Source: Coriobacteriaceae bacterium AM48-5 (lineage in GTDB: Bacteria; Actinomycetota; Coriobacteriia; Coriobacteriales; Coriobacteriaceae). From it: 64,000 nt of DNA. This document shows, one piece after another, positions 28,610 through 39,645 of this stretch. Each line of letters opens with the position of its first letter. Within the stretch, counting starts at the first letter, position 1. The notes under the pieces were generated by a model. That model was not told where the DNA came from. It was given only the letters and a program-made list of their open reading frames with translations, and did not search any database. Made by a program: the position numbers and the translations under genes. The stretch lies in the NCBI GenBank assembly GCA_027669525.1, contig JAQEDJ010000005.1, positions 1-64,000 on the forward strand, read 5' to 3'.

Positions 28610-30607
28610 CTATTGCAGGTCCAGCTGGTCCAGGTATTCCTTGCCGTGCTCGGAGATATGGCGCTTGCGGCCTGCCTCGTCGTTGCCCAGCAACAGGTTG
28701 AACATGGTTTCCATCTTGGTGACGTCCTCGGGCTCCACCTTGATCAGGCGACGCGTCTCGGGGTTCATGGTGGTGAGCCACATCATGTCCGGATCGTTCT
28801 CACCAAGACCCTTGGAGCGGTTGATCGAGCACTTCTGGTCGCCGATCTCCTTGAGGATGCCGTTCTTCTCGAGTTCGGTGTAGGCAAAGTAGGTCTTCTC
28901 TTTGCAGTTGATCTCGTAGAGCGGTGACTCGGCGATATACACGTAGCCCTCGTCGATAAGCGTGGGCACCAGGCGGTAGAGCATGGTGAGCACGAGCGTG
29001 CGGATGTGATAACCGTCGACGTCGGCGTCCGTACAGATGATGACCTTGTTCCAGTTGAGGTTGTCCAGGTCGAAGGCACCAAGGTTCTTGATGCGCTTGT
29101 CCTTGATCTCCACACCGCAGCCCAGCACGCGCATGAGGTCCATGATGATGTCGGACTTAAAGATGCGCGGGTAGTCCTCTTTCAGACAGTTGAGGATCTT
29201 GCCTCGGACGGGCATAACACCCTGGAACTCGGCATCGCGCGAGGTGCGGATGGCGCCTGCTGCCGAGTCGCCCTCTACGATGTAGATCTCGCGACGGCTC
29301 TTGTCCTTGGAGCGGCAGTCGATGAACTTCTGCACGCGGTTGGCCATGTCGGTCTTCTGCTGCAGATTGGTCTTGATGCTCTGGCGCGTCTTCTCGGCGT
29401 TCTCGCGCGAGCGCTTGTTGATGAGCACCTGCTCCATGATCTTGTTGGCGGCGTCTTTGTTCTCGATCAGATAGGTCGAGAGGCGCTCCTTAAAGAATGC
29501 CGTCATCGCCTGCTGGATAAAGCGGTTATTGATGGCCTTCTTAGTCTGGTTTTCGTAGGACGTCTGGGTGGAGAAGCAGTTGGTCACCAGCACCAGACAG
29601 TCCTGGACGTCCTGCCACTTAATGCCGCTCTCGTTTTTGTTGTACTTGCCCTGTTGCTTGATGTAGGCATCGATGGCGCTGGTCAGAGCGCTACGGGCGG
29701 CCTTTTCGGGCGAACCGCCGTTCTCGAGCCATGACGAGTTGTGGTAGTACTCCTGCATCATGAAGGTGCGCGAGAAGCACATGCACGCGGTGATCTTTAC
29801 GTTGTAGTCGGGCAGGTCCTCGCGGTCGCGACCGCGGCGGTCGGCCTCGATAAAGAAGGGCTCGGTAAGGTAGTCGGTACCGACCTTCTCGAGCACGTAG
29901 TCCTCGATGCCCTTGGGGTAGCAGAAGTCCTCTTCGGAAAACTCGCCATCGTCGCCCTCAATGCGCAGGCGGAAGGTCACGTTGGCGTTGACCACGGCCT
30001 GACGGCGCATGGTCTCGCGATACCAGTCGTGAGGGATGCTAATCGAGGTAAAGACCTCAAGGTCGGGGCGCCACTTGATGGTGGTGCCGGTGCGGTCCTC
30101 GTCGCTGGGCTCAATCTCGAGTGCCTTCTTTTTGGCGCCGACGACTTTACCCTTCTTAAAGTGCAGGGAGTACTTGTTGCCGTCGCGCCAAACCGTGACG
30201 TCCATGTACTCGGATGCGTACTGGGTCGCGCACGAGCCCAGGCCGTTGGTGCCGAGCGAGAAGTCGTAGTCGCCGCCCTGGTTGTTGTTGTACTTGCCGC
30301 CGGCGTAGAGCTCGCAGAAGACGAGCTCCCAGTTAAAGCGCTTCTCGGAAGGGTTCCAGTCGAGCGGGCAGCCACGGCCGTTGTCCTCTACCTGAATGGA
30401 GCCATCGCGAAAGGCGGTAAGGGTGATGAGCTTGCCGTAGCCCTGGCGCGCCTCGTCAACGGCGTTGGACAGGATCTCGAAGGCGGCATGCGCGCAGCCG
30501 TCGAGCCCGTCAGAGCCAAAGATGACGGCGGGGCGCAGGCGTACGCGCTCCTCGTCCTTGAGCTGACGAATACTGTCGTTACCATAGTTTGCGGTGTTTT
30601 TTGCCAT
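28610..30607 (-). CDS. Type IIA DNA topoisomerase subunit B (GyrB/ParE-like)
   Basis: 665 residues, intact. GHKL ATPase motifs: EILSNAVDEARQGYG, VEDNGRGCPLDW and SLGTNGLGSCATQYAS. Transducer domain follows, then TOPRIM with EGDSAAGAIRTSRD and DADVDGYHIRTL, and RSKGLGENDPDMMW. Length is like ParE/short GyrB, without the Gram-negative insertion. ATG at 30607. First gene of a two-gene operon with the A subunit. Confidence 0.93.
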   Translation of the reverse strand: MAKNTANYGNDSIRQLKDEERVRLRPAVIFGSDGLDGCAHAAFEILSNAVDEARQGYGKLITLTAFRDGSIQVEDNGRGCPLDWNPSEKRFNWELVFCELYAGGKYNNNQGGDYDFSLGTNGLGSCATQYASEYMDVTVWRDGNKYSLHFKKGKVVGAKKKALEIEPSDEDRTGTTIKWRPDLEVFTSISIPHDWYRETMRRQAVVNANVTFRLRIEGDDGEFSEEDFCYPKGIEDYVLEKVGTDYLTEPFFIEADRRGRDREDLPDYNVKITACMCFSRTFMMQEYYHNSSWLENGGSPEKAARSALTSAIDAYIKQQGKYNKNESGIKWQDVQDCLVLVTNCFSTQTSYENQTKKAINNRFIQQAMTAFFKERLSTYLIENKDAANKIMEQVLINKRSRENAEKTRQSIKTNLQQKTDMANRVQKFIDCRSKDKSRREIYIVEGDSAAGAIRTSRDAEFQGVMPVRGKILNCLKEDYPRIFKSDIIMDLMRVLGCGVEIKDKRIKNLGAFDLDNLNWNKVIICTDADVDGYHIRTLVLTMLYRLVPTLIDEGYVYIAESPLYEINCKEKTYFAYTELEKNGILKEIGDQKCSINRSKGLGENDPDMMWLTTMNPETRRLIKVEPEDVTKMETMFNLLLGNDEAGRKRHISEHGKEYLDQLDLQ

Positions 30608-30841
30608 GCTCGCTCTCTCGATGCTCCTTTGCTGCGTTTAAGTCATATAGATAGTCAAGGTAGCATAGCCCAGCCCACAGACGATTCCACCCAACACGAA
30701 ATCCATCGAACAATCGTTCGGAGTCGGGCACCTTTGGCTTCTGCGGTCATTCCCTGCGCGGTGTGGTGCTCGTGTTAAAACCGTGGCTTATCGGCTGGTA
30801 GAATTGCCGCATCAAGACTGCATGTTGTTTGAGGGGGCGCA

Positions 30842-31402
30842 ATGACCGAGAAAGAGAAGATGGAGCGCGGTGAGTGGCATGATGCCAACTTTGACGAGGA
30901 GCTCCTGGCGCAACGCGCGAAGGCGGAGGCGCTCTGCTATGACTTTAATATGGCAAAACCTGGAAGCGACGCACAGCTCGATGCTTTGAAGTCCTTGCTC
31001 GATACCGATCTTCCCGGGGGACTGACGGTCCTTTCGCCTGCCTACTTTGACTACGGGAGCAAGACGACCTTTGGTGAGGGCTGTTTTGTAAACCATGGCT
31101 GCTACTTTATGGACGGCGGCTCTATCGCCTTTGGTGGCAACGTGTTTATCGGGCCGTTTTGCGGCTTCTACACCGCTTCGCACCCCCTAAAGGCAAAGGA
31201 CCGCAACTTGGGTCTCGAGAAGGCTCTGCCCATCGTTGTCGGCGATAACTGCTGGTTTGGCGCGAACGTGTCAGTGCTGCAGGGAGTTACCATCGGCAGC
31301 GGTTGCGTAATTGCCGCGGGCAGCGTCGTGACGGAAGACCTTCCAGACAACGTGGTGGCGGCAGGCGTCCCCGCAGTCGTCAAGAAGACCATCGAACAAT
31401 AA
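30842..31402 (+). CDS. Maltose/galactoside O-acetyltransferase-like sugar acetyltransferase
   Basis: 186 residues, intact. The N-terminal Mac domain begins MTEKEKMERGEWHDANFDEE; the left-handed beta-helix hexapeptide repeats follow (GSKTTFGEGCFVNHGC, GGNVFIGPFCGFYTASHPL with the catalytic His, then VVGDNCWFGANVSVLQGVTI and VVAAGVPAVV). Acetyl-CoA-dependent acetylation of a sugar or glycoside. Monocistronic between divergent and convergent neighbours; a palindrome at 31493 ends it. Confidence 0.92.
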   Translation: MTEKEKMERGEWHDANFDEELLAQRAKAEALCYDFNMAKPGSDAQLDALKSLLDTDLPGGLTVLSPAYFDYGSKTTFGEGCFVNHGCYFMDGGSIAFGGNVFIGPFCGFYTASHPLKAKDRNLGLEKALPIVVGDNCWFGANVSVLQGVTIGSGCVIAAGSVVTEDLPDNVVAAGVPAVVKKTIEQ

Positions 31403-31492
31403 CGAAGCCCTTAAACGATAGTGCCCCACTGTCCTCGGTGGAATGCGGGGCGAGGAAGCCGAGCTCGACTCCGCTGGCGACATCTAATGCGC

Positions 31493-31528
31493 AATGGGCT
31501 GGCTCTGGGTATTCAGAACCAGCCCATT
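31493..31528. terminator. Terminator after the sugar acetyltransferase
   Basis: A 14-bp stem with one mismatch, AATGGGCTGGCTCT (31493-31506) with AGAACCAGCCCATT (31515-31528), followed by TTT. Confidence 0.75.
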
Positions 31529-31577
31529 TTGATGTTCGATGAGCCGAGTCGGCGCCTCTCACAAAGGTAACTAGGAG

Positions 31578-34500
31578 CTAGCGAGGCCTATCCGATTTGA
31601 CCTCATTGGCGGTGTCTTTTTCGAGCGCCGTGCGGCGGGCGCTGTAGGCGACAAGGCCGGCACCAACTGCGGCGAGCGCTGCTGCGGCTGCGGTTAGGGG
31701 GACGTTGCTGTCGCCCGTGCCCGCAAGCGCGCCCGCTTTTCCGGAGCGCTTGTTATTGCCGTGGTCCTTGCCACTGCCGGAGCTGCTTCCGCCGGAGCCG
31801 CCGCCCTTGTCAGTACCGCCGCCACTCGAGCCACCATCGCCGTCTACTGTCATCGGGGCGTCGTGAAGTCCTGTCGTATCCGCGCTGTCGCATACGCCGA
31901 CCTGCACTTCCGAGCGTTCGCATGCCGCGTCGGACACATGAAGCTCGTGCAGAACGGCACCCAGCGCCGAGTTTGCGTCCGGTCGGATCTCCTCGAGCGT
32001 TACGGGATCGAGCGCCACCAGATTACGCGCCTTCGCATACAGCGTGACGCGCTTGCCCACTTCGTCGCTCCAGCTCTCGGGGATGGCGAAGCTCATGCGG
32101 AACTGTGCCGTGCAACCCGGTGCCAGCACGGCGTTGCCGTTGTCGGCTACCAGCGGGTGCGTTGCAAAACGTGCGCCCAGCGTCTCGAGTGCGTACTTCG
32201 CGTGTGCCATGTCGTTGGCCGAAGCGTCCTCGGCAAGCTCCGGATCGTAGATCGATGCCATACGTGCGTTCACTCCGAATCCGATGGATGCGCTGGAGAA
32301 CGGCTGGCTGGAGCCCTCTCGGTACAGATCGATTGTGCCGGCAGTCAGCAAAGTGTTGCCGTCGTTTCGCACCGTGACCATGAAGGATTCGCCTACTGCT
32401 CCGGGCACCACCGCGCCCGAGGTGGCGACCGCGCCCGTCGGAGTGGCACACGCCACCAAGGGCACTTCGATGCCGTGCAGCTCTGCCTCGCTCTTCTCCG
32501 CGCTCACAATGTGCGTGGCGAGCGCGGAGAGCATGCCTCCCGACGTCAAAAATGTCGTTATCTGATCGATGGGATGGTCCAGCTCGCACATCACGAACGG
32601 CTCCGTGAACAGATCGCCTGCCAAGGTGCTGGCGAAGATGCGGAAGTGCTTGCCCATCACTGCTACCGGGTTGCCTTCTTCGTCGTAGGTTTGCCCCACC
32701 TTGCCATCGGTGTTCTCTACATAGAGCGCGCACCTGCCGTTGTTGCTTATGCTAAACGATGCCGGGCCACAGCCTGCGGCACCCACGGGCTGCGTTGCAA
32801 ATGCCGATGCGCCTCGCGTCCAAGTAATATGCTGCAGCTGCTCGTTGACGGTGGCCAAAAAGCCCGAATGTTGTGGCCACGGCACCGCATGGGGCACCGT
32901 GGCGTCTGGTGGCATAACGCCCCAGCCCGCAATGGACTGGCCGATCACGGCGTACGATGCGCAGCCGCAACCGTCTGCGGTCTCGTACGCAACGGGCACC
33001 ACCATTTTGCCGTTGATATTCTCGGGCCCGCTCAGCTCGATACTCGACGGTGCCTGCGGAAAGCGAAGAACTTGGCGGAACGTCAGGCTGTCGCCCAAAT
33101 CATCTGACCACAGGGTAAAGCATTCCAGCGCAACCTCGGCCTCGCTGCCGAGCGCCTTCTCTGCGGTGGTTCCGCGGCGGTGGAGGTAGGCACCCGACAG
33201 GCGTCCGTCGACCAGCGTCTTGCCTACCGTGATGCGCGGGCACTGCAGGCAATGGTAGCCATCCTCCTGCAGGCGGCCGCGCGAGATGCTGCGCCACGAC
33301 GTGTGCGATATCACTCGAACTCCGTCGTTGCTTATGCGCAGGCGCACAACGGACAGTATGCCGGATGTGCTCGCCGTATCGAAAAGGGTGTTGTCGCCGG
33401 CGGGGCGCTCGCCCGAGACCAGCAGCACGTAGGCGTCCTGGTTTCCTCTTCCGTCCGTATATTCCACCACGTCGAAGTCGTAATCGAATATGCCGTCGCG
33501 CTCCACGTCGCCCTCGCCAAACCCAAGGGGAAAGTCCACGGGCGTGGGAGCGGACCACGTGCCGTTTGCCTTTGTGTGCACCACCAGGCGCGAGCGGCCA
33601 TTGTCGCCGTAGCGCACCGAGGCGATACGGAACAGGCATTCTACGCCGGCAATCATCGTTAGCTTCATGTGGCTTCGCTGAGCACGCCGGAAAACAGCAC
33701 GTTGTCGCTCGAGGGTTTTATGCCGCCACGCTCGTCCTCCGACACGCTGGCAGAATTGGCGTTCGGGTCCGCAACGGCGTTCGTTGACTGACCGATGTAG
33801 GTGTACTCATACATCGGTGCGGCATTTTCGTCGTTCTCCATCAGCGCATGGACGAAATGTTCGACCTGTCCCGTGTCGTCGCTCTCCGCGTTCGCCTCGA
33901 GCTCAATGCGCGTGACCGCTTGATCCCAATCACGTACGGTAGGCGCGATGTTTATCGCGGCGGCTGCAACCTCGGCGCGTGCGAGCAGCTCGGAATTGGT
34001 GACGATGGTGGCCGACGCGATAAACTGCGGCACACCACCTGCCTCGGTGTTGCCGGGCGTGCCGAAGCAGGCATCCAGCGTGTAAGGCGTATCTCCACCC
34101 AATGCCAGCTCAGAGCGTTGGAGCACATACTGGTCGCCATTGTTCACCGACATATTCCACGAATCGATGAGTGTGGGCCACGACCCCGACCAAGCCTTGG
34201 TGGTCCACTTGAACATTACGAACTGGAGTATCACATCGACATCGACGTCTGCACCTACGCGCAGCCGCGGAAGCTGGTGTCCATCTGCCTTCTCGTACCC
34301 AATGAACAGTGTGAGGGATGCGGCGCCACGCACAGCGGACGAAGCGACGCCTGCAATGCCGGCTCCAAAGGTGACGGCAAGTCCGATCTGGATGGTGAAC
34401 GAGCCCGACGTGTTGGAATAGTCGAGCGAAATGTTCTTGAAAAACGCCGCGCCGCTGCCGTGCGTGTGGGCGCCCACGGCGAGCGCCAGTTTTGCCAGCA

Positions 34501-35944
34501 CCCAGGGGTTGACGTTTAGGAAAAACGGCACCGGTCCTAGGGTAAACTGCTCGGTCCAATTGAGGTCGGTTCTTACCTGGAAGAGGGCCTTAATGTTGCC
34601 GTATGCGGGGTCGTTGTTGTCACCCCAGGTTTTGCCCACCCAATCGTAGGCGAGCGAGCCGTACAGCTGTGTGGCGATATCCATCGTGAACAGCGGCGTG
34701 CAATGGTGGCGAAGGAGCTTGGTGTTTCTTGGATCGGTGCCCGAACCGGCACTCATACTTTTGTACTGATTCCACTTCCCCTCCATTTCGTCGAGGTAGC
34801 GGTTTGCCTGCTTGGCGCCCGACTCGCGCGGTGACTTCTTCCAGTACTCCGGATCCGGATTGCCCGAATCGTTCATATAGCTGGCTGGTTTGTATCCTCC
34901 GCCAAACAGCACGTATCCAGCAAACGAGAAATCGAAGAGGATCGGAAATGTGGGCATCCAGCACGTGAACTTATTACCACCGATGCCGGGAAACGATGCG
35001 GGGAAATCAAACGGAGTGATCTCTTGGTCCATAGTGGTGGGGACGATAGTGGTCGATCCGGATTCCGCCTTTGCCGCCGGCGCGGTAACAACGGCCATGG
35101 GGGAGGAGAGCGTGTAGGTTTTGCCCTGGTAGTCGAGGACAAAGCGCAGCTTGCATCCTTCTTCCAGAAGGCTCGACGTTGCATCGAGGAACTTGTCTTC
35201 GAGTGTGAACGTCGCCAGATTATCCGCGCTCGATGCGCTGGCCTTGATCTGACCAATCTGCGTGACGGTTTCGGTTGAGCTGCCCGCAGCGGGCATCACT
35301 TTATTGATATGCAATGTTGCCTGCCCGCCCTGCGGCAGATGAGCCTGCACGGTAAATGCGTGCGTATCGGGCTGCTCGTTTGCCGTGTCGTCCTTCGGCA
35401 ATGCCATGAACGTGGCTTCAGCGTACTGGATGTCCCATTCGTCGAATGTGAGCTGGCGGAAGTACGGCTCGCCGTCGGAAAGCGGACGCGTGGGCGCGGT
35501 TATGGCGGTGCCGCCCTGGATACGCGCAAGGGGAATCTCGACATCGCGGTAGCCCGCCATGCTAATGGAGATGCCGCCGTTAAAGTCGTACGCGTCAAGG
35601 AGCTTTGCCTCGTCTACGTAGCCTTCCGAAAGCGAGGCAATCTCAAAGATGGCGGTGCCTTCGTCATCGGTCGTGGCGGCGAGCTGCTCGCCTGCGGCGT
35701 AGCGCGACGTGAGCGTGACCTGCGCTCCCTTGATGGGCATATTCTTGTTGGCGACGTCGACCACGACCACACCAAACATGGTGCGCGAGAGAACGAGCAC
35801 CCTGAAGGGGTCTTTTTCGTCGGCATAGGCCGCGGTGGGCGCGAACGGCAGCAGGAAGGCATTTTCGCTTCCCGGCACGCGAGGCAACATGATGCTCGCT
35901 AGTGAGGACGCTCCGGCAACAAGTAACGAACGGCGATCAAGCAT
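31578..35944 (-). CDS. Large Tat-exported, LAxTG wall-anchored surface protein (split by a probable frameshift)
   Basis: Two abutting ORFs. The first (33665-35944) starts MLDRRSLLVAGASSLASIML, a twin-arginine-type signal, followed by beta-rich domains with CarboxypepD-like repeats (GAQVTLTSRYAAGEQLAATT) but no anchor. The second (31578-33668) overlaps it by ATGA, has no signal, and ends ALAGTGDSNVPL, a hydrophobic helix and a basic tail: an LAxTG sorting signal of the class E type. Adding one base at 33667 joins them into about 1,455 residues. Since single-base deletions are frequent here I favour one protein. A Ser/Gly/Lys linker precedes the anchor. Function unknown; perhaps adhesion or glycan binding. 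Confidence 0.7.
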
Positions 35945-36099
35945 CTTGGGCTCCCATCCCGCAAATATCGGTGGAAATAATCCAATTTTGCGAGAAGACG
36001 CTTCGTGGCGGTAGTGCCGTTCAAGGGTCAAAATGTCCAAATTGATCGAGCGAAGCGCCGGGTTCCGGAACGCGTTCGATGCGCTTGGCAGCCCGGTCG

Positions 36100-37102
36100 C
36101 TAACGCAACATGTGCGCGACCAGCTCGGCGCGTGTGCCGATGCCAAGCTTTGCGTATACGCCGGATAGGCGGTTTTTGACGGTGCCCGGCGATACTCCCA
36201 TATGGCGTGCGATTTCAGCGTTGGTCCATCCGCGGCAGGCGAGCATGGCCATGGTGAACTCTGTGGTCGTTAAATCGTCGGCAACGTCCTCGCCCGAATC
36301 GGGGTTGTGGATGCGCCGCCAGCCGTAGCTGAAGCGGTACGTGATCTCGATGATGCGTGCGAAGTCGTCAGGGTATTGCGTTTTTAGGCATGCTCGATGA
36401 GCCCCTGCAAAAGGCCGTGGTGCTCGCCAATGAGCTCGATAAGGCCGTCGGGGCGCGCAATGTCCCAAGCGGCTCCAAAATGCGCTTTTGCGGCGTCGAT
36501 GTCCTTGAGGCTCATGCATGCCATGGAAGCTGCCAGGTGCAGGAACAGTTCAGAGATGGGATAGCTTCCCTGTTTCATAATTAGGGCGTTTTCCGCCATG
36601 CCCAGGCTGCGGCCGTATTCGCCGCGCAGATACAAGGCGTGCGCCATCACGTAGCTGGCGAACAGTCGCAGGCCTCGGGTAGGTGCGCCGCAAGTGGATA
36701 AAACTCTTCGGCAGAATACGGGGAAGGCAAGTGCAGCAGGACGCTCGCGGCCGAGGCGAACAGGATATGCGTGGCGTGGACGGCGGGCGATTCCTCGTCG
36801 GCCGGCGTATCGAGGATGCCCGCAAGGCACCGGCGGGCGTCGGCGATACGGTTGAGCGACAGACTGGCGTATCCGCAGATAAAGCATGCGGAATAGCGCA
36901 GCGCGGGATCGGTGACGTCAAGATAGGGGTGCGCCGTCTTGGCGGCGAGTGCGGCCTGTCCGCGAAAGTACAGCGCTTCTGCCGTGGCGATGGCGCGTGA
37001 ATCGGGGTCGGAAATGCCTGCAACCGCAGCGTCAATCTGCCCCGGCACAAAGGCGGTGCACATCAACGGCATGGGAACGCATGGGTAGCCATCGCAGTCC
37101 AT
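36100..37102 (-). CDS. LuxR-type transcriptional regulator (two frameshifts)
   Basis: About 334 residues. The N-terminal part is TPR-like helices (ALYFRGQAALAAKTAHPYLD; YASLSLNRIADARRCLAGIL; GEYGRSLGMAENALIMKQGS). The C-terminal LuxR HTH reads TTTEFTMAMLACRGWTNAEI, ARHMGVSPGTVKNRLSGVYA, KLGIGTRAELVAHML. Deletions near 36685 and 36400. ATG at 37102, preceded by GGGAG. It is 155 bases upstream of the giant surface protein gene on the same strand and is its likely regulator. Confidence 0.8.
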
Positions 37103-37327
37103 CTTCCATCTCCCAACAGCTGGCAACACTAGCAGCAATTGTACTCTTGTTGCTCGGGACTGGAATTTGTGGGTATCGCCTACGATTGTGCCGAACGTAT
37201 AAAGGAAGAGTCTATTGGCGATGCTCCCAAGGTGGCTACCGAAGTCTAGCTGACCTTGGGATATAGAAAAACTGCCGCCCCTGCAAAAAGCTCTGTCGCA
37301 GCGATGGGAAACGTATCTCGTTCTGCA

Positions 37328-37333
37328 TATAAT
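37328..37333 (+). promoter_or_regulatory. -10 box for the second GMP synthase gene
   Basis: A consensus TATAAT 67 bases ahead of the ATG at 37400; no clear -35. The rest of the 297-base gap (37103-37399) shows no RNA gene. Confidence 0.4.
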
Positions 37334-37399
37334 GAGGTCATATGACGGTGCGTCTGCATACGCGCGGCGCATTTCCATCGAACCGAGAAGGAGCTCTGC

Positions 37400-38380
37400 A
37401 TGGATCCCAACAAGCGTCCCGACGACATGGTGCGTATCACCACTCCCGAACTTGCCCAGGTGTTCATCGATGAGCAGGTCGCTGCAATCCGCGAGCAGAT
37501 CGGCGACAAGAAGGTCCTGCTGGCTCTTTCCGGCGGCGTCGACAGTTCGGTTGTCGCGGCCCTGCTCATCAAGGCCATCGGCAAGCAGCTCATTTGCGTG
37601 CATGTGAACCACGGCCTGATGCGCAAGGGTGAGAGCGAACAGGTCATCGACGTCTTCAAGAACCAGATGGACGCTAACCTGGTCTATGTGGACGCGACCG
37701 ATCGCTTCCTGGATAAGCTCGTGGACGTCGAGGAGCCCGAGGCCAAGCGCAAGATCATCGGTGCCGAGTTTATCCGCGTGTTCGAGGAGGAGGCCCGCAA
37801 GGTTGGCGACGAGGTCAGTTTCCTCGCCCAGGGCACCATCTATCCCGACATTCTTGAGTCCCAAGACGGCGTGAAGGCTCACCACAACGTGGGCGGTCTG
37901 CCCGAGGATCTGCAGTTTGAGCTCTGCGAGCCCGTCAAACTGCTGTACAAGGACGAGGTCCGCGTCGTGGGTCGCGAGCTCGGCCTGCCCGAGAACATGG
38001 TCGAGCGCCAGCCGTTCCCCGGTCCCGGCCTGGGCGTCCGCTGCCTTGGTGCCATCACCCGCGACCGTCTTGAGGCGCTGCGCGAAGCCGACGCGATCGT
38101 GCGCGAGGAGATCGACAAGGCGGGTCTGACCATCTGGCAGTATTTTGCCGTCGTGCCCGACTTCCGCGCCACCGGCGTGCGCGAGGGCAAGCGCGCCTAC
38201 GATTGGCCCTGTATCATCCGCTGCATCAACACCGTCGATGTCATGACCGCCGAGGTGCCTGAGCTCGACTGGGCGCTGCTCAAGCGCATTACCGCTCGCG
38301 TGACCGCCGAGGTCCCCGGTATTTGCCGCGTTTGCTACGACCTCACGCCGAAGCCCGTTGGCACGGTCGAGTGGGAGTAA
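37400..38380 (+). CDS. GMP synthase ATP-pyrophosphatase/dimerisation subunit, no glutaminase domain
   Basis: 326 residues, intact. The P-loop [20 protein letters not shown] lies near the N-terminus (about residue 42), then [34 protein letters not shown], the [15 protein letters not shown] motif and a C-terminus KPVGTVEWE. No class I amidotransferase domain precedes it and no stand-alone one is adjacent, as in the archaeal GuaAb arrangement. It may use free ammonia or share a glutaminase elsewhere. A second, full-length guaA is at 13713. Good ribosome binding site GAAGGAG. Confidence 0.9.
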   Translation: MDPNKRPDDMVRITTPELAQVFIDEQVAAIREQIGDKKVLLALSGGVDSSVVAALLIKAIGKQLICVHVNHGLMRKGESEQVIDVFKNQMDANLVYVDATDRFLDKLVDVEEPEAKRKIIGAEFIRVFEEEARKVGDEVSFLAQGTIYPDILESQDGVKAHHNVGGLPEDLQFELCEPVKLLYKDEVRVVGRELGLPENMVERQPFPGPGLGVRCLGAITRDRLEALREADAIVREEIDKAGLTIWQYFAVVPDFRATGVREGKRAYDWPCIIRCINTVDVMTAEVPELDWALLKRITARVTAEVPGICRVCYDLTPKPVGTVEWE

Positions 38381-38413
38381 GCTAACTCAGCTGGTAGGCG
38401 ACGAGAACTAGCA

Positions 38414-38502
38414 GATGTGACAAAGGGACAGTCCCTTTGTCACATCCTCGATATTATGTGCGGGATGGTACGCCACGCGGCGTGCCATCCCGTTCGTTAT
38501 TT
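38414..38502. repeat. Compound repeat: REP palindrome plus second hairpin (copy 1)
   Basis: A perfect 16-bp inverted repeat (38414-38429 with 38431-38446, core GACAAAGGGACAGTCCCTTTGTC split by one base) is followed by a 13-bp hairpin GGGATGGTACGCC/GGCGTGCCATCCC (38462-38491) and GTTCGTTATTTT. The whole block recurs in diverged form at 44391. It lies between convergent genes and may terminate both. Confidence 0.8.
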
Positions 38503-39645
38503 TAATGAGCCGAGTGCGCGAGTGGGAAGAGTCACGAGCATGGTCGTTCCGCGCTCCGAGCTCTCTTCGACCTCGATGGAGCCGCCGTGGAGTGCGGCAA
38601 TCTCCCAGACCAGTGCAAGCCCCAGCCCCACGCCGCCATATGCCCTGCTGCGCGATTTGTCAACGCGAAAGAAGGGCTGAAAGATGCTCGTCTGGTATTG
38701 CTCGGGAATGCCCGGTCCCTGGTCGCGCACGCGTAGCAGCACGCGGTCGCCTTCGGCGCAGGCGTTGATTTGCACGGTCGAGTTGGGCGCGCTATAGCGT
38801 ATGGCGTTTTCGGTCAAGTTGAACAGCAACCGATAGATCAGCGTGTCGCTGCCGATCGTTTGCGCGTCGCCCTCACTTGTAAGCGTGATGTCTTTTTGCT
38901 CGGCAAGGGGTGCCAGGTCCGTGAGCACTTCTTCGATCATCGGCGCTAGGTCAATCACATCGTTGCAAGGGACACTGCGCAGCTCGCTCATCTCGAGCAG
39001 GGTCTTTGTCATGTGCGTCATTCGCTCGGTCTGCTCCTGCAGCAGCCCGAGCAGGCTCGCTGTATCGGCGTCGACGTCGGGGTGCTCGGCGCAAAACAGC
39101 TCAACCTGGGCCTGCATGAGCGCAAGCGGCGTGCGCAGTTCGTGCGCCGTATTGCCCGTAAACTGTCTTTGTGCGGAAAATCCCTCGTCAAGGCGGGTAA
39201 TCATGTCGTTAAACGACGCGCTGCAGCGCCTGAGTTCAGAGGGCACGTCCTCGCTGATTTTTGTGTCGGCGAGGTTGTCGGGCCGCACGCTCTCGACTTG
39301 CGTCGCAAAGAAGCGCAACGGCCGCAGCGCATGTCCGCTCACAAAGTAGGCCAGCACGCCGCCGAGCAGCGTCACCGCCGCAGTTATATACCAGCTCGTC
39401 GCGCCAAACGATTCTTGGGCGTCGTTCACGACGATGGTCAGCGCGTCGTCGAGCTCTTTGTTTGTCGGGTCAAATGAGCTGGGCGAGGCCGCCTCCACCT
39501 TGCTGTGCGCCGATAGTTCATTGCCGATCGAGTCCATGTAGCGCATGCCGGAGTAGCCAACCAGGCAATTCATAAGTACGCAGGTTGAACATATCAGCAG
39601 TGCCGTCATCAACGTGATGCGCCACTGCAGCGACAGCCGCCTCAT
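38497..39645 (-). CDS. Sensor histidine kinase
   Basis: 382 residues, intact. TM1 about 10-33, extracytoplasmic loop about 34-82, TM2 about 83-103, HAMP, then HisKA with FTGNTAHELRTPLALMQAQV (phospho-His), and HATPase with NLTENAIRYS, RDQGPGIPEQ and GVGLGLALVW. OmpR-pair kinase; its start overlaps the response regulator stop (ATGA type). Divergent from the ferredoxin/redoxin operon, so that operon is a possible target. Confidence 0.92.
   Translation of the reverse strand: MRRLSLQWRITLMTALLICSTCVLMNCLVGYSGMRYMDSIGNELSAHSKVEAASPSSFDPTNKELDDALTIVVNDAQESFGATSWYITAAVTLLGGVLAYFVSGHALRPLRFFATQVESVRPDNLADTKISEDVPSELRRCSASFNDMITRLDEGFSAQRQFTGNTAHELRTPLALMQAQVELFCAEHPDVDADTASLLGLLQEQTERMTHMTKTLLEMSELRSVPCNDVIDLAPMIEEVLTDLAPLAEQKDITLTSEGDAQTIGSDTLIYRLLFNLTENAIRYSAPNSTVQINACAEGDRVLLRVRDQGPGIPEQYQTSIFQPFFRVDKSRSRAYGGVGLGLALVWEIAALHGGSIEVEESSERGTTMLVTLPTRALGSLK

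Noticed and set aside
31761..33107. 448-codon plus-strand frame opposite the surface protein
   Set aside because: Composition is typical of a complement-strand shadow; the minus-strand frame contains a sorting signal and structured repeats.
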